Positions 6,931 to 14,416 of a stretch of DNA of 14,416 nucleotides are shown in pieces. Where the stretch lies: positions 1 through 14,416 of the forward strand of contig CALALS010000093.1 in assembly GCA_937925525.1 (NCBI GenBank), given 5' to 3'. The DNA is from an uncultured Flavobacteriales bacterium (GTDB lineage: Bacteria; Bacteroidota; Bacteroidia; Flavobacteriales_E; Vicingaceae). The first letter of the stretch is position 1. The number at the start of each line of letters is the position of its first letter. Position numbers and translations under genes: made by a program. Under the pieces are notes generated by a model. It ran no database searches, was not told the DNA's origin, and was given only the letters and a program-made list of their open reading frames with translations.

Positions 6931-9057
6931 GTGAAAATACAAAAAGCAATATGTTGGCTAATTATTTTGTTTAACATTCCTTTTTTTATTCAGGCGAGCT
7001 CAACTACAGACTCTCTTAAAACAACCTATAATTCAACCGTTGATGTAATAGAAAAGGCAAATATTTTGTATAGCCTTAGCGAACAGTATGGGTTTAGTCA
7101 ACCTGACTCATCTTTTCTTTATGCTCAAAAACTAGTACAGTTCATTCAAGAAAACGAAAAGAATTTAAAAGGAGAGGAGTTAATAAAACTGATTAAAATA
7201 AAAGCAAAAGGAAAAAACAATTTGGGCGTTCTTTTTTATGTAATGGGTAATTTAAATAAAGGGATTGAGTATTTAAATAAAAGTATTACTGATTTAGAGC
7301 AAATTAAAGATACACTAGGCCTCATAGACTCCTATAACAACCTTATCCAGTTATATGAAGCTGCATACGACCATAAAAATACTATCAATGCCATTTCGAA
7401 AATGACTAGCCTAGCTGAAGCCATTAATGATAAAGAAACGATTGCTAAAGCTTACTTTACATACGGAAGTCTTTATATCCAACTAGAGGATTACGAAAAT
7501 GCAATAAAAAAATACAATAAAGTCCTTGACATTTCTAATCAAACTAATGACTCTACTTTAAAGTGCAGAGTATATTCCCAACTAGGAATTATTAATAGAA
7601 ATTTAGGTTATGACTCTATAGCGTTGAACTACTTTTTGATGAGTTACGAACTTGCAAAAAACTCAGACAATCCAATACTTAAATCTACACTACTTAATAA
7701 TATTGGAAGTGTTTATAATGACAACAAAGACTACGAAAAAGCTCTATTTTACGCTCGGCAAAGTTTACTACTTAGAACTAAATCAGGTTTGGTTAACGAA
7801 ATCTACAAGTCCTATAATAACATTGCAAGATTATTTTTTAGAACAAATAAAAAGGATAGTGCATTATATTATTCTAATCTAGCGTATGAATTGTCAAAAA
7901 AAATGAAGAGTGATTATGGACTAAGAGAATCTACACAGTTACTTTATCTGTATTATTTAGATAAAAAGGACTTTAAAAAGGCTCTGCAATATCATGAAGA
8001 ATACACTAAATATAGTTTAGCGATAAATGATATCGAAACTAAAAAATCACTAGATAAGTTATTGCTTAAAGAAGAATATTTTCAGACTCTTAAAACTGAC
8101 AGTATTAATGCCGCTAATGAGTTAAAATTAAACAAAGCTATTCTTGAGGCTAAAATCAGTAACCAAAAGAAAGTAATCTATTTTGTTGTGGGAATAGTAG
8201 TTGTTTTGATTTTGTTGTCGTTTTTCATTTATAAAAACTACCGACAAAAGGTAAAATACTCTGAAAAAATAGAATTACAGAGCATGTTGTTGGAAACTAA
8301 AAATCAAGAAATAACTGACTCTATTCAGTATGCGAAAAGATTACAAGATGCTATTTTGCCCTCTTTAAGTTTATTTGAAAACAGTTTTGCAGATAGTTTT
8401 GTAGTTTATATTCCAAAGGATATAGTTGCAGGTGATTTTTATTTTTTAGAAAAAGTAGGCGATAGCATAATATTTGCTGCGGCCGATTGCACAGGGCATG
8501 GGGTTCCGGGAGCAATGGTTAGTGTAGTTTGTTCAAATGCATTAAATAGAGCCGTAAACGAATATCAATTAACAAAACCATCAGAAATATTAGAAAAGGT
8601 AAGACAACTCGTTACTAAAACTTTTCAAAAAAGTGAAAGTGAAGTGCGTGATGGTATGGACATAAGTATCTGTAATTTAAACATCAATACAAATGAATTG
8701 CTTTGGGCGGGAGCAAACAATCCATTATGGATAGTGAGAACCGAAGCTAATGAAATTGAAGAGCTTAAAGCAGACAAACAAGCCATTGGATATACTGAAA
8801 ACCCTAACCCATTTACAACCCATAAAATACAATTACAGGCGGGAGACTTAATTTATATCTTCTCAGATGGATTTGCAGATCAGTTTGGCGGAGAAAAGGG
8901 AAAGAAGTTTAAATCTGCAAGCATGAAAAAACTTCTAATTTCACTTAAAAACAAGAACTTAAACGAGCAAAAAAGCACTATTACTAAAACCTTTAATAAT
9001 TGGAAAGGAGATTTAGAGCAAGTAGATGATATTTGCTTAATAGGTGTGAGGATTTAG
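6931..9057 (+). CDS. TPR-containing membrane protein with SpoIIE-type PP2C phosphatase domain
   Basis: This 708-residue sensor-like protein starts at GTG 6931. That is the first usable start after an in-frame stop at 6916, and it puts a signal peptide (KIQKAICWLIILFNIPFFIQAS) at the N-terminus. Residues 35-380 are tetratricopeptide-like helices, for example AYFTYGSLYIQLEDYENAIKKY and LLNNIGSVYNDNKDYEKALFYARQSL, facing the periplasm. One membrane helix spans about 414-435. A coiled-coil linker (441-478) ends in the lineage-typical ITDSIQYAKRLQDAILPS. The cytoplasmic PP2C/SpoIIE domain (about 485-708) has likely metal ligands in AGDFYF (D502), AAADCTGHG (D519), GMDISI (D577), FSDGFADQFGG (D646) and QVDDICLIG (D699/D700). 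It should be a Ser/Thr phosphoprotein phosphatase, perhaps acting on an anti-sigma antagonist; the partner is not in the window. It ends in TAG, which overlaps the stop of the convergent gene. Confidence 0.92.
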   Translation: MKIQKAICWLIILFNIPFFIQASSTTDSLKTTYNSTVDVIEKANILYSLSEQYGFSQPDSSFLYAQKLVQFIQENEKNLKGEELIKLIKIKAKGKNNLGVLFYVMGNLNKGIEYLNKSITDLEQIKDTLGLIDSYNNLIQLYEAAYDHKNTINAISKMTSLAEAINDKETIAKAYFTYGSLYIQLEDYENAIKKYNKVLDISNQTNDSTLKCRVYSQLGIINRNLGYDSIALNYFLMSYELAKNSDNPILKSTLLNNIGSVYNDNKDYEKALFYARQSLLLRTKSGLVNEIYKSYNNIARLFFRTNKKDSALYYSNLAYELSKKMKSDYGLRESTQLLYLYYLDKKDFKKALQYHEEYTKYSLAINDIETKKSLDKLLLKEEYFQTLKTDSINAANELKLNKAILEAKISNQKKVIYFVVGIVVVLILLSFFIYKNYRQKVKYSEKIELQSMLLETKNQEITDSIQYAKRLQDAILPSLSLFENSFADSFVVYIPKDIVAGDFYFLEKVGDSIIFAAADCTGHGVPGAMVSVVCSNALNRAVNEYQLTKPSEILEKVRQLVTKTFQKSESEVRDGMDISICNLNINTNELLWAGANNPLWIVRTEANEIEELKADKQAIGYTENPNPFTTHKIQLQAGDLIYIFSDGFADQFGGEKGKKFKSASMKKLLISLKNKNLNEQKSTITKTFNNWKGDLEQVDDICLIGVRI

Positions 9058-10127
9058 TATGAAATTAGCTTTATTACATCTTCTTTGTTATTCTCTCTAT
9101 ACCTGAGAAGATAAAATCCTTTTGATAAAAACACGTTCTTTTTAATGAGGTTTTGATCATTTTCATTTTCAACAAAGAAGTCTAATAATAGCTTGCCATT
9201 TAAATCATATAGCTGTATTTCTCCGCTAGAGAAATTATTCATGGCAATAAATAATTCATTTTCAGAATACGAAGCATATTTAAGCCCAAAGTCTTCAGCT
9301 TTTGTATAATCGATAGCTATAATAGGTGAGTAGGCAAATTTGCCATCAAAATCGGTTTGTTTTAATCGGTAGTATGAAATTCCACTATAAGGTTTACTGT
9401 CTGTTTCTTTGTAATGAAGCAGAGTAGATGAGTTTCCTGCTCCTTTAACTTTCTTAAATGGAAGAAATGAATAACCATCCCGGCTTTTTTCAATGGTAAA
9501 AAAATCATTATTAACTTCTGATAAAGTATTCCAGCTTAAATCAACAACACCGGCACTATTTAGCCTTACATTAAAATCTCCCAGAGTAATAGGTAGTGCG
9601 CCACAGGATGCTCCGCAAGCAGCTCCTCCTGACACATAAGAAACAGAATAAGCAATAATTTCATCCGCTCTGTTTGCAAAACCTTCTATTGTAATTGTTC
9701 CCGGACCGGTTAAAGATTCCGAGTCCGTTTGTGTAGAATTTGAAGATCCGCACTGATAAGGCTTTGACGGATTTGATGAACTGACTACTCTCATTCTATC
9801 ACCCGTGTTACATGTCGGTGGGTTTCCGCCATCTGCACCGGAAGCAGAGCATCCGGCTCGATTTTGCATATCTGCACTAGCTAAAACCGTGCAACCTGAA
9901 GGGATATTTATGGTAATACTCATATATATAAATCCGGCACTACAATTCCCGGTAGTGCCACCGCCACAATTTGGCCCCCCAATACCGGAAAGATCACAAC
10001 CACCCATGCAACCACAGCCTGACCCGGAAACACCAATAGAGCCTGAGCCACAAACTTGAGCAGAAATAGAGGTATTTAGTGCTAAAAGAATATAAGAAAA
10101 AGCAAAAAGCTTAAATAGGCATTTCAT
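9054..10127 (-). CDS. Cys/Gly-rich secreted protein with T9SS-type C-terminal domain
   Basis: I prefer the ATG at 10127 (357 residues) over the GTG one codon upstream, because it directly heads a clean signal peptide (KCLFKLFAFSYILLALNTSISAQ). The mature N-terminal half is rich in Gly, Ser and Cys, with 12 cysteines between about residues 26 and 175, six of them in the first 40 mature residues, suggesting disulfides. Residues about 178-275 form the module seen in many Bacteroidota secreted proteins: LPITLGDFNVRL, VDLSWNTLSEVNNDFFTIEKSRDGYSF, and YYRLKQTDFDGK. The last 75 residues resemble a type A sorting domain for the type IX secretion system (YDLNGKLL, LSKGFYLLRY, DVIKLI). It is probably exported and surface-attached or released. 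Its role is unknown. Its stop codon overlaps that of the phosphatase gene, tail to tail. Confidence 0.85.
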   Translation of the reverse strand: MKCLFKLFAFSYILLALNTSISAQVCGSGSIGVSGSGCGCMGGCDLSGIGGPNCGGGTTGNCSAGFIYMSITINIPSGCTVLASADMQNRAGCSASGADGGNPPTCNTGDRMRVVSSSNPSKPYQCGSSNSTQTDSESLTGPGTITIEGFANRADEIIAYSVSYVSGGAACGASCGALPITLGDFNVRLNSAGVVDLSWNTLSEVNNDFFTIEKSRDGYSFLPFKKVKGAGNSSTLLHYKETDSKPYSGISYYRLKQTDFDGKFAYSPIIAIDYTKAEDFGLKYASYSENELFIAMNNFSSGEIQLYDLNGKLLLDFFVENENDQNLIKKNVFLSKGFYLLRYRENNKEDVIKLISY

Positions 10128-10132
10128 CACGA

Positions 10133-10140
10133 CAAAATTA
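10133..10140 (-). promoter_or_regulatory. -7 box for the secreted T9SS protein gene
   Basis: The minus strand reads TAATTTTG, a TAnnTTTG match, 5 bases before the ATG at 10127. If it is used, the mRNA would be leaderless or nearly so. There is no clear -33 element. Confidence 0.4.
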
Positions 10141-10267
10141 CTTATTTAATCAGCTTTAAGATAACCGCTTTATTAACAAATTATTAAAAAATTGATAGTT
10201 TGAATTTTCAACAAAATGAATGTTATTAACTAATACTGAATAAATATGGTAAAAAAGCCGAAAAGAC

Positions 10268-10275
10268 TACTTTTG
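10268..10275 (+). promoter_or_regulatory. -7 box for the guaA operon
   Basis: TACTTTTG matches TAnnTTTG and lies 8 bases before the guaA ATG at 10284, implying a very short leader. The upstream 120 bases are A/T-rich with no obvious riboswitch or hairpin attenuator; no -33 TTG is evident. Confidence 0.45.
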
Positions 10276-10283
10276 TAAGCCTA

Positions 10284-11813
10284 ATGGAAAAAATTATCAT
10301 CTTAGATTTTGGTTCGCAATACACTCAGTTAATTGCAAGGCGAGTTAGGGAGTTAAATGTTTATTGTGAAATTCACCCTTATAATAAGTATGAGAAACTC
10401 ACAGATGATGTAAAGGGTATTATTCTTTCCGGTAGCCCACATTCTGTTAGAGAAGAAAATGCACCTAAACCCATAATCGATATTCATAATTTAAGTATTC
10501 CTTTATTAGGTGTTTGTTATGGCGCACAGTTTTTGTCGCATACTTCAGGTGGAGAAGTTTTCCAATCAAATACCAGGGAGTATGGTAGGGCAAACTTGAA
10601 TTATATAGATACTACTTGTGAATTATTGACGGATGTTTCAGCTAACTCGCAAGTATGGATGTCTCATGGAGATACAATAAACACAGTGCCCGACAGTTTT
10701 AAAATTGTTGCCAGCACTAAAGATGTGAAAGTAGCGGGTTTTTCAATTAACGGAAAAAAATCATTTGGAATTCAATTCCATCCTGAGGTTTATCACACTA
10801 CGGAAGGCTCAACTATTTTAAAGAATTTTATCGTTAACATTTGTGGGTGTAAACAAAGCTGGACACCTGACGCTTTTGCTGAATCTACTATTCAACAACT
10901 AAAAGAAAAATTGGGTAACGATAGAGTGGTGCTGGGTTTATCAGGTGGAGTTGATTCTTCTGTTGCAGCAATGCTTTTAAATCAAGCGATAGGTAAGAAC
11001 CTATACTGTATTTTTGTGGATAATGGATTACTAAGAAAGAATGAATTTGAAGCAGTATTAAAACAATATGAAAATCTTGGGTTAAATGTAAAAGGAGTGA
11101 GGGCAGAGGATAAGTTCTTATCTGCGTTGGCAGGATAGTCTGATCCTGAGAAAAAACGTAAAGCAATCGGAAAAGTTTTTATAGATGTTTTTGATGAAGA
11201 AGCATCTAGCATCCAAGAAGTGAAATGGTTGGCACAAGGAACAATTTATCCTGATGTTATTGAATCCGTATCGGCTACCGGTGGGCCTTCTGCTACAATA
11301 AAATCTCATCATAATGTTGGCGGTTTACCGGATTACATGAAACTTAAAATTGTAGAGCCTTTACGCTTATTATTTAAAGATGAAGTTAGGAGAGTGGGAA
11401 AAGCATTGGGCTTACCTGATGATTTATTAGGAAGACACCCTTTCCCTGGTCCCGGCTTAGCAATTCGTATTTTAGGAGACATTACAAAAGAAAAGGTACG
11501 TATTTTGCAAGAGGTTGATTATATTTTTATTTCAGCCTTGAAAGAAAAGGGATTATATGATGATGTGTGGCAAGCAGGAGCCATATTGCTGCCTGTTCAA
11601 TCTGTAGGAGTAATGGGAGATGAAAGAACTTATGAAAATGCAGTAGCGTTAAGGGCGGTATCTTCAACAGATGGTATGACAGCTGACTGGTGTCATTTAC
11701 CTTATGAGTTTTTAGCAGAAGTTTCAAATCACATTATCAATAAAGTAAAAGGAATTAATCGGGTGGTGTACGATATTAGCTCTAAGCCACCTGCAACTAT
11801 TGAATGGGAATAA
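10284..11813 (+). pseudogene. guaA: GMP synthase (glutamine-hydrolysing), interrupted by in-frame TAG
   Basis: GuaA makes GMP from XMP, ATP and glutamine, the last step of guanine nucleotide synthesis. The frame is continuous over 509 codons, a normal GuaA length, apart from one TAG at 11136-11138 (codon 285). The glutaminase domain (1-185) has C78 in GVCYGAQF, with H166 and E168 in FHPEV. The ATP pyrophosphatase domain has the PP-loop SGGVDSS at 220-226. After the TAG the same frame reads SDPEKKRKAIGKVFIDVFDEEA, then GRHPFPGPGLAIRILGD and a C-terminal IEWE, all conserved. Only one base change from a Glu, Lys or Gln codon is needed to explain the stop. Without readthrough the product would lose the rest of the synthetase and the dimerisation domain. 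The cause could be a sequencing or assembly error, a recent mutation, or suppression. The gene is translationally coupled to the next (TAATG). Confidence 0.93.
11136..11138 (+). other. In-frame TAG inside guaA
   Basis: The codon lies between LSALAG and SDPEKKRK in the conserved core. The reading frame and protein similarity are intact on both sides, so this is a substitution and not a frameshift. Confidence 0.95.
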
Positions 11814-13660
11814 TGAAGTTTAATTCTTTCATATTATTTGTTTCCTTAGTTGTAGCGGCAAACATCAGTGTTGCACAGACTGCTAAAGACACTATCGAGA
11901 TAGTTGAAATAGGAAAACAAAAGTTCTACATTCATACGGTTGAAGCAGGGCATACGCTCTATGCCATTTCAAAAAAATATAATACTCCCATTGATATTAT
12001 TAAAGATGCCAATCCGGGAATTGAAAATGGATTAAGTATCGGTCAAAAAATTAAAATACCCGTTAAAAAAGATTCCAAAGAAGCCGTTAACTCAGAGGCT
12101 ATTAAGCTAGATGGTAATTATATACTTCATGAGGTACAACCGGGTGAAACAGCCTACGGAATAGCTAAATCTTATAACATTTCGTTTAAGGAGTTGGCAA
12201 TTGAAAACACTAACCTGGATAGTTTATCCATTGGGCAACATTTAAAAATTCCGGTTGCTAAAATAAAACAAGAAAAACCTGCTAATCTTACCGAAGCACA
12301 GCACTCAAACTATATCCAACATATTGTTTCAAAAGGACAGACATTATACTCACTTTCAAAACAATACAACACCACAGTTGACTCAATAGTTCAGGCTAAT
12401 AATGGTTTGCCAAAGGGCTTAGTTGAAGGAGAAACCATTCTAATTCCAAAGAAAAAATCAGTTAAAATTGACAAGAATGATAATAGACTTACCTTGTAAT
12501 TAAAAAATGCTTTAACACAAAGCTTCAATGTAAGCGATTCTCTTCAAAAAGATACCATCATTAAAAAGGAAAAGTATAAAATTGCTTTATTGCTCCCTTT
12601 TTATGGAGAGGTAAACAGGAATTTGGAAGCCAATAGAAATGCGATAGATAAGAAACAGGTGTATGCGAAGTCAATTATTGGGTTAGATATTTATCAAGGG
12701 GTACTTTTTGCATTAGACTCTTTAAAAAGAATGGGAGTTAATATAGACATATATGTTTTTGATACAGGTAATGATTCATTACAAATTGCTTCAATACTAG
12801 CAAAGCAAGAACTTAAACAAATGGATTTAATTCTGGGACCTCTGTATTTTTCAGGATTTGAAACTGTAGCTGCTTTTGCTAAAGCTAATGAAGTTCCTAT
12901 CGTTTCACCCGTTCCGCTAAACAATAAAATACTACTTGGTAATTCATTTGTAAGTAAAATTGTTTCATCAGATATTATTCAAATTGAGGAACTGAGCAAA
13001 TACCTTGTTGACTCTATGAAGCAGTACAACATTGTAATCGTTAAGCAGAATAAGGAGTATGATAAAAAGTGGGCGCAAACTTTTATGCAAACATACAGGA
13101 AACTAATCAAGCAAACTCCAGACTCAAACTTATATTCATTACCCAAAGAAACCACTTGGACGGGAAGCACTAGCGTTAGAAACAATATGATTTCGGGAAA
13201 AAGAAATATGCTTATAGTACCTTCGTCAGACAAAGCTTTTGTTGCTGATTTTATGAATAAAATGAATAACGAAACTAAGAACTATGACATTACCATATTT
13301 GGTGATGAAAAGTGGCAATATTATGATAACATTGATGTAGCACATATCGAAAATATGAAGTTGCATTTATGTGTTTCTAACTATTTTGAAGACACCTTAG
13401 GAAACTTTACGAAAGAGTTTATTGCATATACTGAAACATACCCTACAAAATATGCTTCAATAGGTTTTGATATGGCTCTTTACTTTGGTGGACTGCTTCA
13501 CAACTATGGAGTAAACTTCATGTCATGGATTGAACAAGAAAAATTAGAATCTACTTCAGTTAAATTTAACTTCTTTAAAACCGGACTAGAAAGCGGTTAT
13601 GAAAATAGATGTGCTTACATTCTAAAATTTAAAAACGGAAACTTTCATAGAATGAGATAA
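11813..13660 (+). pseudogene. LysM / periplasmic-binding-protein-fold lipoprotein-like protein, interrupted by in-frame TAA
   Basis: I take the ATG at 11813, which overlaps the guaA stop as TAATG and heads a signal peptide (KFNSFILFVSLVVAANISVAQ). An ATG three codons upstream is possible. Counting from 11813, three LysM domains lie at about 38-84 (HTVEAGHTLYAISKKYN), 104-148 (HEVQPGETAYGIAKSYN) and 167-213 (HIVSKGQTLYSLSKQYN); each ends in a KIP- or LIP-type strand. They should bind peptidoglycan in the periplasm. After a linker, a type 1 periplasmic-binding fold begins at about residue 255 (YKIALLLPFYGE, DLILGPLYFSGFE, VPIVSPVP) and runs to the end. The fold is related to amino-acid ABC binding proteins, though no transporter is nearby. 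One TAA at 12497-12499 (codon 229) falls in the linker. The frame continues at once as LKNALTQSFNVSDSL, so it is a point nonsense change. If it is real, a LysM-only protein would be made. Confidence 0.88.
12497..12499 (+). other. In-frame TAA inside the LysM/PBP gene
   Basis: The codon separates three LysM domains from the binding-protein fold. No frame change is needed to continue through 13660. It is one base from GAA, AAA or CAA. Confidence 0.93.
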
Positions 13661-13692
13661 AAAAAGGTCACCTGAATTATCAAATGACCTTT
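13661..13692. terminator. Bidirectional intrinsic terminator
   Basis: AAAGGTCA at 13663-13670 pairs perfectly with TGACCTTT at 13685-13692 around a 14-base loop. On the minus strand the stem runs into a run of seven Ts (from the A tract 13657-13667), and on the plus strand it is followed by a T-rich tail. It starts directly after the stop of the LysM/PBP gene and 22 bases beyond the stop of the convergent bTHX gene, so it can end both transcripts. Confidence 0.85.
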
Positions 13693-13714
13693 CTTAATTT
13701 CTATATACCAAAGA

Positions 13715-14047
13715 CTACTTTTTCTTAGTCGTAGTTTTTTTAGTTGTTGTTTTCTTTGCGGTAGTCTTTTTAGCTGCTGTTTTTGTATCACTCGCTTTCT
13801 TAGTTGTTGTTTTCTTTGCGGCAGCTTTTTTAGTAGTTGTCTTTTTAGTTTCTGTAGCTTTTGCTTTAGTTGCCGTTTCTTTTTTAGCGGCAGGCTTTGC
13901 TGCTTTTTCAGTAGTAGTTTTTGCTTTTTTAACCTTTTTTGGTTTAGGAGTAGCAGCTACTGTAGATTTCTTTTTTCGTTTTCTTGAAACACCATAAGAA
14001 CCCATTGCACGCTTTCCTTTTTTGGTTTTTTTATCTCCTTTTCCCAT
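13715..14047 (-). CDS. bTHX-type 30S ribosomal protein with histone H1-like Lys/Ala/Thr tail
   Basis: This is a 110-residue, very basic protein. Its first 27 residues, MGKGDKKTKKGK..GSYGVSRKRKKK, closely follow bacterial THX, the roughly 26-residue peptide that sits in the head of the small ribosomal subunit in Thermus and is widespread in Bacteroidota (Thermus form: GKGDRRTRRGK...GTYGKYRPRKKK). Residues 28-110 are a low-complexity tail of Lys, Thr and Ala, with units such as TTKKAAAKK, ATKAKATETKK and repeated KKTTTKK, like the tail of histone H1 or bacterial histone-like proteins. The tail is likely disordered and could bind rRNA or DNA. A name of 'histone H1-like protein' is a possible alternative, but the N-terminus argues for bTHX. 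It has its own -7 box, shares a terminator with the convergent gene and stops at TAG. Confidence 0.75.
   Translation of the reverse strand: MGKGDKKTKKGKRAMGSYGVSRKRKKKSTVAATPKPKKVKKAKTTTEKAAKPAAKKETATKAKATETKKTTTKKAAAKKTTTKKASDTKTAAKKTTAKKTTTKKTTTKKK
13740..13821. repeat. Short DNA repeats encoding the basic tail
   Basis: A 22-base stretch at 13740-13761 recurs exactly at 13800-13821, a 60-base period, within the tail-coding part of the bTHX gene. Other partial copies of the TTTAGTTGTTGT type surround them. Such repeats allow slippage or unequal exchange, so tail length may vary between strains. Confidence 0.7.
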
Positions 14048-14070
14048 TTGTATTTTTTTTGGTTTGACGG

Positions 14071-14078
14071 CAAATATA
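14071..14078 (-). promoter_or_regulatory. -7 box for the bTHX gene
   Basis: The minus strand reads TATATTTG, an exact TAnnTTTG match, 23 bases before the ATG at 14047. It sits just after the stop codon of the upstream methyltransferase gene. The short leader is A-rich, with AAAAAAAATACAA before the start codon and no Shine-Dalgarno. Confidence 0.55.
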
Positions 14079-14089
14079 TAAATTGATTT

Positions 14090-14416
14090 CTAAATACTTT
14101 TTAATTCATTTAATATTCTTTGCTCTACAACATCAGAATTTTTAATGGTTTGTTTTGCCCATTTTAGAAGCGTTGCTATTTTTTCTTCTTCGGATAGATA
14201 ATAATTGTCAACATTTAATCTTGCTTTTGAAGTCAAGTATTGCAAACAAATGGCAGCACAAACGCTTATGTTTAAGCTTTCAGTAAATCCGTATAAGGGT
14301 ACTTTAAATCTTACATCAGCTTTTTGGATAGCCTCCTCTGATAGTCCGTCTTTCTCTGTGCCAAAAAAAAGAGCAAACTTTTTACTTACATCAAAATCTT
14401 CTATTGAAGTAGTATT
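14090..14416 (-). CDS. SpoU/TrmH-family RNA 2'-O-methyltransferase, C-terminal part
   Basis: The 108 residues in the window are the C-terminal half; the start lies beyond the right edge. Two signature motifs of the SPOUT class are clear: FGTEKDGLSEE (fragment residues 18-28) and PLYGFTESLNISVCAAI (40-56), which build the knotted S-adenosylmethionine site. The GTEKDGLS and YGFTESLNIS forms match TrmH, which methylates G18 ribose in tRNA, better than RlmB-type enzymes, but the missing N-terminus prevents a firm choice. The tail EEEKIATLLKWAKQTIKNSDVVEQRILNEL is helical. It stops at TAG, 42 bases upstream of the bTHX start. Confidence 0.88.
   Translation of the reverse strand, partial: NTTSIEDFDVSKKFALFFGTEKDGLSEEAIQKADVRFKVPLYGFTESLNISVCAAICLQYLTSKARLNVDNYYLSEEEKIATLLKWAKQTIKNSDVVEQRILNELKSI

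Noticed and set aside
10131..10283. Purine riboswitch upstream of guaA
   Set aside because: The -7 box lies 8 bases before the start codon, leaving no transcribed leader, and no paired stems typical of such a switch are visible.
10284..11138. guaA as two deliberate subunits (separate glutaminase and synthetase, as in some archaea)
   Set aside because: The break is inside the synthetase domain, after the PP-loop, not between the glutaminase and synthetase domains, so neither piece would be a sensible subunit.
10284..13660. Reassignment of TAG or TAA to an amino acid
   Set aside because: TAG properly ends mutB, the phosphatase, bTHX and the methyltransferase, and TAA ends several other genes; readthrough of mutB would add only about 14 codons. 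General recoding does not fit.
13740..13821. CRISPR-like repeats
   Set aside because: The repeats lie within an open reading frame, have only two exact copies, and encode the basic tail of the bTHX protein.

Overview
The window reads as a chromosomal stretch of a Bacteroidota bacterium, probably near the Flavobacteriales or Chitinophagales. No rRNA is present, so placement is no finer than phylum. The evidence is low GC, a T9SS-style secreted protein, a TPR/SpoIIE phosphatase of the Bacteroidota type, a truncated small subunit of methylmalonyl-CoA mutase, a bTHX ribosomal protein, several TAnnTTTG promoter -7 boxes, and a near absence of Shine-Dalgarno sequences.

Layout. 1-848 (minus): a hypothetical protein that runs off the left edge. 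918-2177: a 'mobile mystery' gene pair, made of an HTH regulator (mobile mystery protein A) and a Fic-domain protein (mobile mystery protein B), both on the minus strand. The pair is bracketed by two exact 23-bp direct repeats, each of which is itself a hairpin or recombination-site-like palindrome. The regulator gene has a 20-bp perfect palindrome over its predicted transcription start. 2175-3356 (minus): a DoxX-like membrane protein whose stop codon lies in the right repeat. 3470-6885 (minus): mutB and mutA, the two subunits of methylmalonyl-CoA mutase, overlapping by ATGA. 6931-9057 (plus): a membrane-anchored TPR/SpoIIE-type PP2C phosphatase, divergent from mutA. 9054-10127 (minus): a Cys-rich secreted protein with a T9SS-like C-terminus; its stop codon overlaps the stop of the phosphatase. 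10284-13660 (plus): guaA followed, with TAATG coupling, by a LysM/periplasmic-binding-protein gene. Each of these two genes carries one in-frame stop codon. 13661-13692: a bidirectional terminator. 13715-14047 (minus): a bTHX-type ribosomal protein with a long histone H1-like Lys/Ala/Thr tail. 14090-14416 (minus): the C-terminal part of a SpoU/TrmH-type RNA methyltransferase.

Function. Most of the window is core metabolism and housekeeping: propionyl/methylmalonyl-CoA metabolism, GMP synthesis, translation, RNA methylation and envelope functions. The accessory part is the Fic/HTH pair between its repeats. The most notable points are that repeat-flanked module, the two nonsense codons in adjacent coupled genes (TAG in guaA, TAA in the LysM gene) in a genome that plainly uses TAG and TAA as real stops, the H1-like extension of bTHX, and one perfect Shine-Dalgarno site at the mutA/mutB junction. 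No stretch longer than about 160 bases lacks a gene. I saw no tRNA, CRISPR array, transposase or integrase gene.
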